Source: Ulvibacterium marinum (lineage in GTDB: Bacteria; Bacteroidota; Bacteroidia; Flavobacteriales; Flavobacteriaceae). From it: DNA of 64,000 bases. The DNA lies in NCBI RefSeq assembly GCF_003626755.1, contig NZ_RBCJ01000004.1, positions 62,001-126,000 on the forward strand, given 5' to 3'. Made by a program: the position numbers and the translations under genes. Numbering within the stretch: the stretch's first letter is position 1; each line of letters opens with the position of its first letter. Positions 51,356 to 59,443 of this stretch are shown here, piece by piece. The notes under the pieces were generated by a model. It saw only the letters and a list, made by a program, of their open reading frames with translations. It ran no database searches and was not told where the DNA came from.

Positions 51356-52522
51356 ATGAGAATCAAGATATTTATATTTTCTTGTTGCTGTTGCATCGGT
51401 CTATACGCCCAAGATGCCATACATAACTATGGTGCACTTCAATTACATGATGGCACATCGGTCGGATTTCACTTGAATCTTATTAATGATGGGGATTTGA
51501 ATCAAGACTTCGGTCTGGTCGGTTTTTACGGAGAAAATGAGAACTTGGATGTCTCTGGGAACCAAGCTCCGGTTTTTTTTGATACCGAAATCGCAGTAGA
51601 TAACGGATTACTTTTAAATATTCCCATTTACATTTCCAATAATGTAAATTTTATTTCGGGCCACATTATTACCCCAAAAAATGACCCCAACTTTTTTCTG
51701 AACTTTTTGGACAATGCCTTTTACGTTGGAGAAAACGATATTTCCATGATAGATGGCTACGCAGCGGCAACAAATACGGATAACTTTGTTTTTCCAGTGG
51801 GTGACGACGATAGGTTGCGTACGCTGCAAATAGAATCCGCAGCCACGAACGCCTTGGTAAAATGCGCTTATTTTAAAGAAGATCCCAATACCTCCCAGTC
51901 CTTGGGCAAAGGCTTTAGTACTTCACAAAAAGCCACATCCTATGTTTCAATCAGCCAACGGGAATTTTGGAAATTGGAAAGTGCCATGCCTTCACGGGTA
52001 ACCCTTACTTGGGATTCCCAGAGCAATATTAGTGCATTAGGAGAATTCATAAGCGATGTAAAAGTAGTCGGATGGAGCAAAGCTGAGAACCAATGGGTAA
52101 ATCTTGGAAATACACGGGTAGAGGGAAGTATGATCTCGGGATCCGTAACATCCGAGGAGTTTATTCCCAATGATTATGAAATAATTACGATTGGAGGAAA
52201 CGATGATCTTACGGAAACTTTTCAAACCATAGAACTGGATAACTATTTTCTTACACCTAACGGGGATGGCAAAAACGATTTTCTTGTTCTCGAAGGGATT
52301 GAAAATTCTCCTAATAACACCATGCAAATTTTTGACCGTTACGGGGTGCTGGTCTATTCAAAAACCAACTATAACAACGAGTTTAATGGGTTATCCAACC
52401 AAGGGGCCATAGTAAACAAAAATGCCGGACTCGCTTCGGGAGTATATTTCTATATCATTACGATGAACGATCTACGACAAAAACACCAAGGGTATTTGTA
52501 CGTTTCTTCTACTAAAAGATAA
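51356..52522 (+). CDS. T9SS type-B (gliding-motility-associated) sorting-domain protein, paralogue
   Basis: The 388-residue protein is a paralogue of the one at 47109. It has a signal peptide (IFIFSCCCCIGLYAQ), a beta-rich body with SVGFHLNLINDGDLNQDFG and SQREFWKLESAMPSRVT, and a C-terminal T9SS type-B domain (YFLTPNGDGKNDFLVLEGI, IFDRYGVLVYSKTNY). The pair lie behind two different fibre genes, and both follow the fibre with 4 bases or less, which suggests a repeated fibre-plus-partner module. Confidence 0.88.
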   Translation: MRIKIFIFSCCCCIGLYAQDAIHNYGALQLHDGTSVGFHLNLINDGDLNQDFGLVGFYGENENLDVSGNQAPVFFDTEIAVDNGLLLNIPIYISNNVNFISGHIITPKNDPNFFLNFLDNAFYVGENDISMIDGYAAATNTDNFVFPVGDDDRLRTLQIESAATNALVKCAYFKEDPNTSQSLGKGFSTSQKATSYVSISQREFWKLESAMPSRVTLTWDSQSNISALGEFISDVKVVGWSKAENQWVNLGNTRVEGSMISGSVTSEEFIPNDYEIITIGGNDDLTETFQTIELDNYFLTPNGDGKNDFLVLEGIENSPNNTMQIFDRYGVLVYSKTNYNNEFNGLSNQGAIVNKNAGLASGVYFYIITMNDLRQKHQGYLYVSSTKR

Positions 52523-52631
52523 AAGAAAATTTAAAATCTCTCCGTTTTTTGAAATCCAAAAATTCATTTCTTAACAAATAAAGGGATTAATTGGTTAATT
52601 TTAGAGGTAGTTAAGAGGAAGTCCCAAATGA

Positions 52632-53090
52632 ATGGGTTTTACAATGCACGGTTTTAAAGTCAAAGAAATTAGGGCAGAGGATACCTATCCGGTCAGACAT
52701 TCGGAACTTAGAAAAGGAAGGCCGGTGGAGGAATGTAAATTTGTAGGGGACGAAATAAAGACTACCATCCATATTGGGGGCTTTTATCAGAACCAATTGA
52801 TTGCCGTAGCTACCTTTTTAAAACAAGATCATACGGATTATGATTTTCAAAATGCCTACCAACTTCGTGGTATGGCGGTAGTACAAGAGTACCATAAAAA
52901 GGGTTTTGGAAAAATACTCCTTACCTTTGCGGAAACACTGCTTTTGCGGAAATCGATACGCTGTATTTGGATGAACGCGAGAATTAGTGCCGTAGCTTTT
53001 TACAAAAAGCTGGGATATAATACCGTTGGCGATGTTTTTGAAATTCCAAAAATAGGCGCACATTATGTAATGTTCAAAAAGTTAAACTAA
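52632..53090 (+). CDS. GNAT family N-acetyltransferase
   Basis: The 152-residue protein has the GNAT acetyl-CoA signature in RGMAVVQEYHKKGFGKILL and a C-terminal MNARISAVAFYKKLGYNTVGD. The acceptor is unknown. ATG at 52632 (MGFTMHG) is used, with another ATG four codons on. It lies 2 bases before the M15 peptidase, so the two are probably co-transcribed. Confidence 0.85.
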   Translation: MGFTMHGFKVKEIRAEDTYPVRHSELRKGRPVEECKFVGDEIKTTIHIGGFYQNQLIAVATFLKQDHTDYDFQNAYQLRGMAVVQEYHKKGFGKILLTFAETLLLRKSIRCIWMNARISAVAFYKKLGYNTVGDVFEIPKIGAHYVMFKKLN

Positions 53091-53092
53091 TC

Positions 53093-53827
53093 ATGGAGCG
53101 TAGATCTTTTATTAAAAAAAGTGGCCTTTCCGGTTTGGCCCTGTCATTGATGCCCAATTTGGGCTTAAGCAAAGAATTTGAATATTCCATTTTAGAACTC
53201 ATGGGCAAAGTGGATATTGAACTTTACGGGAAGGGTATCAATCTAAGGAAGAGGGCACACGACGCCTTTGTAGATATGAAAAAAGCCGCCTATAACGATG
53301 GGATAGACATAAAAATTGTATCTAGCTATCGTGATTTTTACCGCCAAGAAGGTATTTGGGAGCGTAAATTTCTAAGATATACGGAAGATGATGGCATGGA
53401 GCCTTTGGAGGCCATTGACAAGATTATCGAATACTCTACCATTCCAGGGACGAGCAGACATCATTGGGGTACCGATATTGACATTATAGATGGATACCGC
53501 AAGGTGGAGGGGGATGTCCTTGATCCTTCCAAGTTTGAAAACAACGGTCCCTTTGTCGATTTGAAAAAATGGATGGACGAAAACTCCAATGACTATGATT
53601 TTTATTTGGTCTACACGGACAATCCCGGGAGAAGAGGTTTCAAATATGAACCTTGGCACTACAGCTACGCCCCCATATCCATCCCTATGTTGACCGAATT
53701 TCGAAGAAAGAATATTTTAAAATTACTGCAAGAAGAAGATTTTATAGGAAGCGAGCATTTCACCAATGGGTTTATCAAAAATTACGTCCAGGATAATATT
53801 CTGGACATTAATCCAACTCTTTTATAA
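53093..53827 (+). CDS. M15-family (VanY-like) peptidase with Tat-type signal
   Basis: The 244-residue protein opens MERRSFIKKSGLSGLAL, a twin-arginine motif (RRSFIKK) for Tat export. The catalytic part has the zinc signature SRHHWGTDID near residue 121 and the second histidine in EPWHYSYAPIS near residue 190, typical of D-Ala-D-Ala carboxypeptidases and endolysin-type M15 enzymes. It should act on peptidoglycan stem peptides in the periplasm. It follows the GNAT gene after 2 bases. tatA is also encoded in this window. Confidence 0.9.
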   Translation: MERRSFIKKSGLSGLALSLMPNLGLSKEFEYSILELMGKVDIELYGKGINLRKRAHDAFVDMKKAAYNDGIDIKIVSSYRDFYRQEGIWERKFLRYTEDDGMEPLEAIDKIIEYSTIPGTSRHHWGTDIDIIDGYRKVEGDVLDPSKFENNGPFVDLKKWMDENSNDYDFYLVYTDNPGRRGFKYEPWHYSYAPISIPMLTEFRRKNILKLLQEEDFIGSEHFTNGFIKNYVQDNILDINPTLL

Positions 53828-53868
53828 GTTTTTTGGTATCTTGAAATTGAGATAGGACACTAATCATC

Positions 53869-54633
53869 ATGAGAAGGGGAAGTTGGAAAATTCGTATTTT
53901 CATTGGTTTGGCCATTGTGGGCTTTGCCTTTATCCAGCGCTGCAACAACAAAGAAGAAAATCCGTATACAGGAAGGGTACAGACCATTGACATGACCGCG
54001 GAACAAGAAATTGCCATTGGACTGCAAAGTGCTCCCGAGATGGCCCAACAACACGGGGGGCTTTATCCTGATGAACGCCTACAGTCCTTTGTAGATGCCG
54101 TTGGCACCAAACTCATAAGCAATAGCATAGCGCGGGAGACACCCTACAAATATGATTTTCATCTCTTAGCAGATGACCGTACCATAAATGCCTTTGCCCT
54201 GCCCGGGGGGCAGATATTCATTACCTATGCCCTTTTCTCAAAATTGAACGAAGCCCAATTGGCCGGTGTTCTTGGGCATGAGATAGGCCATGTAATCGGT
54301 AGGCATTCAGCGGAAAGAATCGCGGAAAGTAGCTTCTGGCGGACTGTTTCCATGGGAGCATCAGTTGGAGCGGATGCAGGGGGAATCGTGGGCAGTATTG
54401 GGCAAAACACCCTTTTAAAAAATGGAAGGGGCGATGAATTGGAAAGTGACGAATTGGGTGTATTATTCATGATTCGGTCCGGGTATGAACCTAGGGAGAT
54501 GATCAAGGTAATGGAAATCCTAAGAGACGCTGCCGGATCTAATCGAACACCAGAATTTCAAAGTACCCATCCCGATCCCGAGAATAGGATTCAAAAGATA
54601 AAGGAGGCCATCCAGAAGTACGAAGGACGGTAA
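53869..54633 (+). CDS. M48-family metalloprotease (BepA/YcaL-like)
   Basis: The 254-residue protein has a hydrophobic N-terminus with a Cys at about residue 25 that may be a lipoprotein anchor, and the zinc motif HEIGHVIGRHS with the third ligand in ELESDELG. The family acts in periplasmic quality control of outer-membrane proteins. FALPGGQIFITYALFSKL is the usual strand before the active site. It is probably a single gene. Confidence 0.9.
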   Translation: MRRGSWKIRIFIGLAIVGFAFIQRCNNKEENPYTGRVQTIDMTAEQEIAIGLQSAPEMAQQHGGLYPDERLQSFVDAVGTKLISNSIARETPYKYDFHLLADDRTINAFALPGGQIFITYALFSKLNEAQLAGVLGHEIGHVIGRHSAERIAESSFWRTVSMGASVGADAGGIVGSIGQNTLLKNGRGDELESDELGVLFMIRSGYEPREMIKVMEILRDAAGSNRTPEFQSTHPDPENRIQKIKEAIQKYEGR

Positions 54634-54701
54634 TAATGCCACTTCAACCTTAAGAAAGGTTAATTCAACCTGCAAGCCTAGGTTTTCACATCTGTTTTGT
54701 T

Positions 54702-54709
54702 ATATTTGT
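54702..54709 (+). promoter_or_regulatory. -7 element for the 55-residue membrane protein
   Basis: TATATTTG fits TAnnTTTG and lies 92 bases before the ATG at 54801. Confidence 0.35.
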
Positions 54710-54800
54710 TTCACAAATCTTTCCTGCCTCAGATTTAACCCCTTATAGCTTTAATTTAATAACTTGTGCTGGATTTGTTTCAGCATTTAAATGAAACTAT

Positions 54801-54968
54801 ATGGGAACACTTACACATTTTAAGAACCTTTACACGGAAGCTTTTGAGAATTGCAAGCCCGAAATAGTGGTGGTACTTCTTAAGGTATATTCCGTTTTTT
54901 GTGCCCTTATGATCCTTATGGCGGTATATGCTTTTATGCACAGAGCCTTAAATGGATTTGAATTTTAA
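54801..54968 (+). CDS. DUF6747-like small single-pass membrane protein
   Basis: A 55-residue ORF (MGTLTHFKNLYTEAF, then a hydrophobic VVVLLKVYSVFCALMILMAV segment, then FMHRALNGFEF) is bounded by a -7 element and a strong terminator. I recall small proteins of this layout as DUF6747 in Flavobacteriaceae, with the same FKxxYxEAFxxxKPE opening. It has a single membrane helix and no other domain. The function is unknown; conservation and clean ends make it a credible gene. Confidence 0.75.
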   Translation: MGTLTHFKNLYTEAFENCKPEIVVVLLKVYSVFCALMILMAVYAFMHRALNGFEF

Positions 54969-55025
54969 ACCCGGAATTTATTTGCTCTTTTACGTGAACA
55001 CTATTTGAAGTAAATAATGGGAATT

Positions 55026-55061
55026 AAAAAACCCTTCGGCCTGTCGGCCGAAGGGTTTTTT
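55026..55061 (+). terminator. Strong intrinsic terminator
   Basis: A 16-bp perfect stem (AAAAAACCCTTCGGCC and its complement) with the 4-base loop TGTC, an A run before and a T run after, lies 57 bases past the 55-residue gene and 20 bases from the end of the convergent ankyrin gene. It can act in both directions. Confidence 0.9.
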
Positions 55062-55081
55062 CTTTTGATTGATGAATTATC

Positions 55082-55474
55082 TTAGCTTCCCATGGCTGCC
55101 TCAATAACGGCCAAGGCATCAGTGGCCTTTGAAAGTTGTGCATATTTTTTGGCGGTATAACCTTTGTCACTTTTTAACCTTAGGTTAGCTCCATTTGCAA
55201 TAAGTAATTCAAGAATCTCCGCTTTATTGTAACGGGCGGCGAATATGGCCGGGGTCATTCCCAAAGATTTTTTGTTTACATCCTCGCCGAGCTCTATTAA
55301 GCGCTTAACGGTATCAATATCCCCTTGCATGATAGCTTTGCAAAAGGCACTGACTTCAACCTTGGCCACTACATTAGGGGTGGCTAGATTTGTTTGATGG
55401 GTTTCTGATTTGGCATTCGCGGTTGCGCCTACTAGCAATAATGCAGAGGCAAAGGTTAGAATTGTTTTTTTCAT
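55082..55474 (-). CDS. Secreted ankyrin-repeat protein
   Basis: The 130-residue protein from MKKTILTFAS has a signal peptide ending near TANA. Two to three ankyrin repeats follow: AIMQGDIDTVKRLIELGEDVN, TPAIFAARYNKAEILELLIANGANL and YTAKKYAQLS. Ankyrin proteins of this kind in the periplasm bind other proteins; no enzyme partner is adjacent. A start 14 codons earlier is less likely. Confidence 0.85.
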   Translation of the reverse strand: MKKTILTFASALLLVGATANAKSETHQTNLATPNVVAKVEVSAFCKAIMQGDIDTVKRLIELGEDVNKKSLGMTPAIFAARYNKAEILELLIANGANLRLKSDKGYTAKKYAQLSKATDALAVIEAAMGS

Positions 55475-55679
55475 GATGAATACATTTAATTGATGAAATA
55501 AATTTTGATTATACAAAGATAGACTGCTCTTATGCCCTTTTGTTACGTAATTAACAGTTAATTAATTAAACTTTAACAAATTCAAAAAATCCTTTATGGA
55601 TTTTTTCACATTCAATAAATCCGCTTATTTTCCTAGGGTTCATTACTTTATACATACAAAGCTCCACATTGGTTGCAAT

Positions 55680-56525
55680 TTATGCAATCCGTTTATTGCG
55701 CAATTGTACATTTTCAAAACCATTGATCAGGTATTTCTTGTCCTTGCCCCAACCATATCCGCCCATTTCGCCCGTTTCTCTGATTACCCTATGGCAGGGT
55801 ATCAAATAAGCAATAGGGTTCTTTCCTATGGCAGTTCCTACCGCGCGTACCGCATTGGGTTTGTTTATGGCCTTTGCAATATCCCCGTAAGCTACAAATT
55901 GAGCAGAGGGAACGGAAAGTAGAGCTTTCCAAACACTTACTTGGAACGGCGTGCCCCTAAGATCTAATACAATTTGTTTTTCCGGAATTTTCCAATTGGT
56001 AAAGTAATCCCTCACCATCTGGCCGTAGGTTCCCAATTCTTGACGAAAACAGGCTTCTGGAAATATGGACTCCAAAAGTTCAATAGGTGAAGTATTTTCC
56101 TTTAAAAATTCCATTTGGGTTATCCCCAAATCGGATTCCGCAATGACCAATTTACCAAAAGGAGAATCGATTACCTGATATTTCAAAACTAGTCCTTCTC
56201 CTCTTTTTTGAAACTCGCCTGGGGTACAAGATTCTATTTTAATGAACATGTCGTGCAAACGACCATTTCCCGAAAGTCCTACTTCGTAAGCAGTAGCCAG
56301 GGTAGATTGTCCTTCGTACAAGCACTTTTTTGCATGTTCCACCGTAATATATTGCAAAAACTGCTTCGGCGTAACGCCGGCCCATTCATGAAACAATCTT
56401 TGAAAATGATATTTACTTAAATGAACATGTTTGGAAACCTCCTCCAAACTGGGCTGAGACCTATAATTTTCTACGATATAGTGGATTGCTCTTTCTATGA
56501 TATGTCCGTGATATGTTTTTTCCAT
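55680..56525 (-). CDS. Ada-like AraC/methylated-DNA--protein-cysteine methyltransferase
   Basis: The 281-residue protein fuses an N-terminal AraC-type HTH domain (SLEEVSKHVHLSKYHFQRLFHEWAG, quoted in part) to an O6-alkylguanine methyltransferase with the acceptor Cys243 in IPCHRVIRETG. It lacks the N-terminal zinc domain of E. coli Ada that repairs methylphosphotriesters, so its activation would not work in the same way. It repairs O6-methylguanine and probably regulates its own or other repair genes. It is a single gene. Confidence 0.92.
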   Translation of the reverse strand: MEKTYHGHIIERAIHYIVENYRSQPSLEEVSKHVHLSKYHFQRLFHEWAGVTPKQFLQYITVEHAKKCLYEGQSTLATAYEVGLSGNGRLHDMFIKIESCTPGEFQKRGEGLVLKYQVIDSPFGKLVIAESDLGITQMEFLKENTSPIELLESIFPEACFRQELGTYGQMVRDYFTNWKIPEKQIVLDLRGTPFQVSVWKALLSVPSAQFVAYGDIAKAINKPNAVRAVGTAIGKNPIAYLIPCHRVIRETGEMGGYGWGKDKKYLINGFENVQLRNKRIA

Positions 56526-56605
56526 GTTTCAAAAGTAACTGAATTGGCCGCGTTGCACAATCCGTTTCTTGCTACTTCATATAGGTAAAAAAGAAGGTCG
56601 TATTA

Positions 56606-56637
56606 TTGGCAATTCGTACCAGATCATACTACTTTTG
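56606..56637 (+). promoter_or_regulatory. gpmI promoter (-33/-7)
   Basis: TTG at 56606-56608 and TACTTTTG at 56630-56637 are 21 bases apart, a good match to the Bacteroidota promoter. The ATG lies 22 bases further on. Confidence 0.6.
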
Positions 56638-56659
56638 AAGCTCCTATAAAAATCGAGAG

Positions 56660-58177
56660 ATGAACAAAAAAGTGATACTAATGATTTTGGATGGTTGGGG
56701 AAAATCCCCGGACCCCAAAGTCTCTGCCATAGATAATGCAAATACGCCATTTATTGATGGTCTTTATAAAAAATATCCCAGTGCCAATCTTCTTACCGAT
56801 GGCATGAACGTAGGACTTCCCGAAGGCCAAATGGGTAATAGTGAGGTAGGCCACATGAATTTGGGTGCAGGAAGAATTGTATATCAGGATCTCGCCAAAA
56901 TCAATTTGGCCGTAAAAGAGGATAAGCTTAAGGAAGAAAAAGTGTTACAAGAGGCATTTGCCTATGCTAATGCAAATAATAAGGCCGTACATTTTTTAGG
57001 GTTGGTGAGTGATGGAGGAGTACATAGCCATATATCCCACCTAAAAGGTTTGATCAATGCCGGGGAAAGTTACAACGTGCAAAATATGTATGTTCACGCC
57101 TTTACCGATGGAAGGGACGTTGACCCCAAAAGTGGTAAAGGGTTTTTACAGGATCTTGTGGATTTCTGTTCAGATAAAAATGCCTCATTGGCTTCTGTAA
57201 TTGGCAGGTATTTTGCCATGGACCGCGATAAAAGATGGGATCGCGTAAAACAGGCCTATGATTTAATGGTTCATGCCAAAGGGGAAAAGTCGTCCCAAAT
57301 ATCGGTAACCGTCCAAAAGAGTTATGATGACGGTATAACCGATGAGTTTTTAAAGCCGATAGTAATGGTCGATAAGAACAATGCACCCCTAACCAAAATT
57401 GAGGAGGACGATGTTTTGATTTTCTTCAATTTCAGGACGGATCGCGGGAGGGAGCTTACACAAGTGTTAAGCCAACAGGACATGCCCGGACACCAAATGA
57501 ATAAATTAAACCTGTATTATGTTACGTTAACCAATTATGACGATTCCTTTAAAGGTATCAAGGTGGTATATGACAAGGATAATATTAAGGAAACCCTTGG
57601 GGAGACCTTGGCGTTGGCAGGAAAAAAACAGATTCGTATTGCTGAGACTGAAAAATACCCACATGTGACTTTTTTCTTCAACGGTGGTCAGGAAGTTCCC
57701 TTCGAAGGGGAACAACGGATTCTATGCCCTTCACCCAAAGTGGCTACGTATGATTTAAAACCGGAAATGAGTGCCTATGAAATACGTGACGCTATTATAC
57801 CTGAATTGGAAAAGATGGAAGCGGGTTTTATATGTCTAAACTTTGCCAATCCGGATATGGTAGGTCATACCGGGGATATGAATGCGGCCATAAAAGCTTG
57901 TGAGACCGTAGATCAGTGCGCGGAATCTGTAATTACGGCCGGACTAGAGAATGGATATTCTACCATAGTCATTGCAGACCACGGCAATTGTGATACTATG
58001 ATTAATCCTGACGGCAGTCCCAATACCGCCCACACTACAAATCCTGTGCCCTTAATTATAGTTGATGAAGATATTAAGGAAGTAAAAGATGGCGTGCTAG
58101 GTGATATAGCCCCGACAATACTTAAACTCATGGGTATTCCCCAACCTCAATTGATGACCCAAAAGCCCTTAGTTTAA
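56660..58177 (+). CDS. gpmI: 2,3-Bisphosphoglycerate-independent phosphoglycerate mutase
   Basis: This 505-residue dimanganese enzyme interconverts 3- and 2-phosphoglycerate in glycolysis. The phosphoserine site Ser61 is in QMGNSEVGHMN. Also clear are MILDGWG at the start, HAFTDGRDVDPKSG in the middle, and the metal-binding ADHGNCD and HTTNPVP near the end. The length is normal. map follows after 33 bases in the same direction. Confidence 0.96.
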   Translation: MNKKVILMILDGWGKSPDPKVSAIDNANTPFIDGLYKKYPSANLLTDGMNVGLPEGQMGNSEVGHMNLGAGRIVYQDLAKINLAVKEDKLKEEKVLQEAFAYANANNKAVHFLGLVSDGGVHSHISHLKGLINAGESYNVQNMYVHAFTDGRDVDPKSGKGFLQDLVDFCSDKNASLASVIGRYFAMDRDKRWDRVKQAYDLMVHAKGEKSSQISVTVQKSYDDGITDEFLKPIVMVDKNNAPLTKIEEDDVLIFFNFRTDRGRELTQVLSQQDMPGHQMNKLNLYYVTLTNYDDSFKGIKVVYDKDNIKETLGETLALAGKKQIRIAETEKYPHVTFFFNGGQEVPFEGEQRILCPSPKVATYDLKPEMSAYEIRDAIIPELEKMEAGFICLNFANPDMVGHTGDMNAAIKACETVDQCAESVITAGLENGYSTIVIADHGNCDTMINPDGSPNTAHTTNPVPLIIVDEDIKEVKDGVLGDIAPTILKLMGIPQPQLMTQKPLV

Positions 58178-58196
58178 AGAACTTATTGCATTTGTT

Positions 58197-58204
58197 TACC
58201 TTTG
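58197..58204 (+). promoter_or_regulatory. -7 element for map
   Basis: TACCTTTG matches TAnnTTTG and lies only 6 bases before the map ATG, which would make the mRNA near-leaderless. No -33 box is clear. Confidence 0.35.
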
Positions 58205-58210
58205 CGGCCT

Positions 58211-59026
58211 ATGGTAAAAACAAAAACATCGGAAGAAATAGAATTAATGCGCGAGAGTGCATTGATCGTTTCCAAAACATTGGGTATGTTGGCCGGGGAA
58301 ATAAAACCCGGAATCACCTCTTTACATCTGGATAAACTTGCAGAGGAATTTATTCGAGACCATGGTGCGGAACCTGGTTTTTTGGGTATGTACGACTTTC
58401 CCAATACGTTGAATATGAGCCCCAATGCACAGGTCGTCCACGGTATCCCGAATAATGAGCCATTGCGGGATGGCGATATTATTTCAGTAGACTGCGGCGC
58501 ACTTAAAAATGAGTTTTATGGCGATCATGCCTATACCTTTGAAGTTGGGGAAGTTGCCGTAGAAACCAAAAAGTTGTTGCAGGTCACTAAGGAATCCCTT
58601 TATATCGGTATTCGCGAGTTCAGGATGGGAAACAGGGTTGGGGATGTAGGTTTTGCCATCCAAAATTACTGTGAAAGTCACGGCTATGGTGTAGTCCGCG
58701 AACTGGTCGGCCATGGTTTGGGCAAGAAGCTACACGAAAGTCCGGAAATGCCCAATTACGGAAAACGTGGGCGTGGTAAAAAATTTGTGGAAGGTATGGT
58801 CGTTGCCATTGAGCCAATGATAAATATGGGTACACGCAGAATAAAACAACTTAACGACGGATGGACCATTTTGACCGCAGACGGAAAACCCAGCGCACAC
58901 TTTGAACACAATGTTGCCCTAGTGAACGGCAAACCGGAATTATTGTCTACGTATCAGTATATCTACGATGCCCTAGGGATACAAAGTGATGAAGAAGCCG
59001 AGTTTCGGAGACACGAATTTCACTAA
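58211..59026 (+). CDS. map: Methionine aminopeptidase, type I
   Basis: The 271-residue enzyme removes the initiator methionine of new proteins. Metal ligands are visible: ISVDCGALKNEFYGD (two Asp), GHGLGKKLHE (His), VAIEPMIN (Glu) and FEHNVAL (Glu). It lacks the N-terminal zinc finger of the eukaryotic type. ATG at 58211 is preferred to a TTG three codons upstream. A GxxExxY protein and a methyltransferase follow in the same direction. Confidence 0.95.
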   Translation: MVKTKTSEEIELMRESALIVSKTLGMLAGEIKPGITSLHLDKLAEEFIRDHGAEPGFLGMYDFPNTLNMSPNAQVVHGIPNNEPLRDGDIISVDCGALKNEFYGDHAYTFEVGEVAVETKKLLQVTKESLYIGIREFRMGNRVGDVGFAIQNYCESHGYGVVRELVGHGLGKKLHESPEMPNYGKRGRGKKFVEGMVVAIEPMINMGTRRIKQLNDGWTILTADGKPSAHFEHNVALVNGKPELLSTYQYIYDALGIQSDEEAEFRRHEFH

Positions 59027-59043
59027 TTCCTCGAATTTCCGTT

Positions 59044-59418
59044 ATGTCCAACATCATTTACAAAGATGAATCCTATTATATAATTGGCCTTTGTATGGAT
59101 GTCCATAATGAATTAGGCAAGGGCTTTAGCGAAGCCGTATATAGCTCTGCCCTTGAAATTGAACTGAAGTCAAATGGTGTTCCCTATCAGAAGGAGGTAA
59201 AGTTCAAAATTGATTACAAAGGACAAACCTTGTCGAGTCATTATTATGCCGATTATGTAGTTGAAAACAAAATTATATTGGAACTCAAAGCTATAGAAAA
59301 GCTGACCAGTAGTCATGTAAAACAAACATTGAACTATTTGGCTGCATCAAAACTAAAGCTCGGATTGCTAATAAACTTTGGAGAAGATAGTTTGAGCTAT
59401 AAAAGAGTAGTATTATAA
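59044..59418 (+). CDS. GxxExxY family protein
   Basis: The 124-residue protein has the family signature GKGFSEAVY, where Gly, Glu and Tyr are conserved, and an ADYVVENKIILELKAIE segment with catalytic-looking Asp, Glu and Lys. Pfam places the family in the PD-(D/E)XK nuclease-like clan. The function is not known. I found no partner besides the flanking map and methyltransferase. Confidence 0.85.
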   Translation: MSNIIYKDESYYIIGLCMDVHNELGKGFSEAVYSSALEIELKSNGVPYQKEVKFKIDYKGQTLSSHYYADYVVENKIILELKAIEKLTSSHVKQTLNYLAASKLKLGLLINFGEDSLSYKRVVL

Positions 59419-59443
59419 AGCATAATGACAATTCGCGTAATTC

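Noticed and set aside
44038-52522. The fibre region as a prophage tail module
   Set aside because: There are no capsid, portal, tape-measure, holin or integrase genes, and every fibre protein has a Sec signal peptide.
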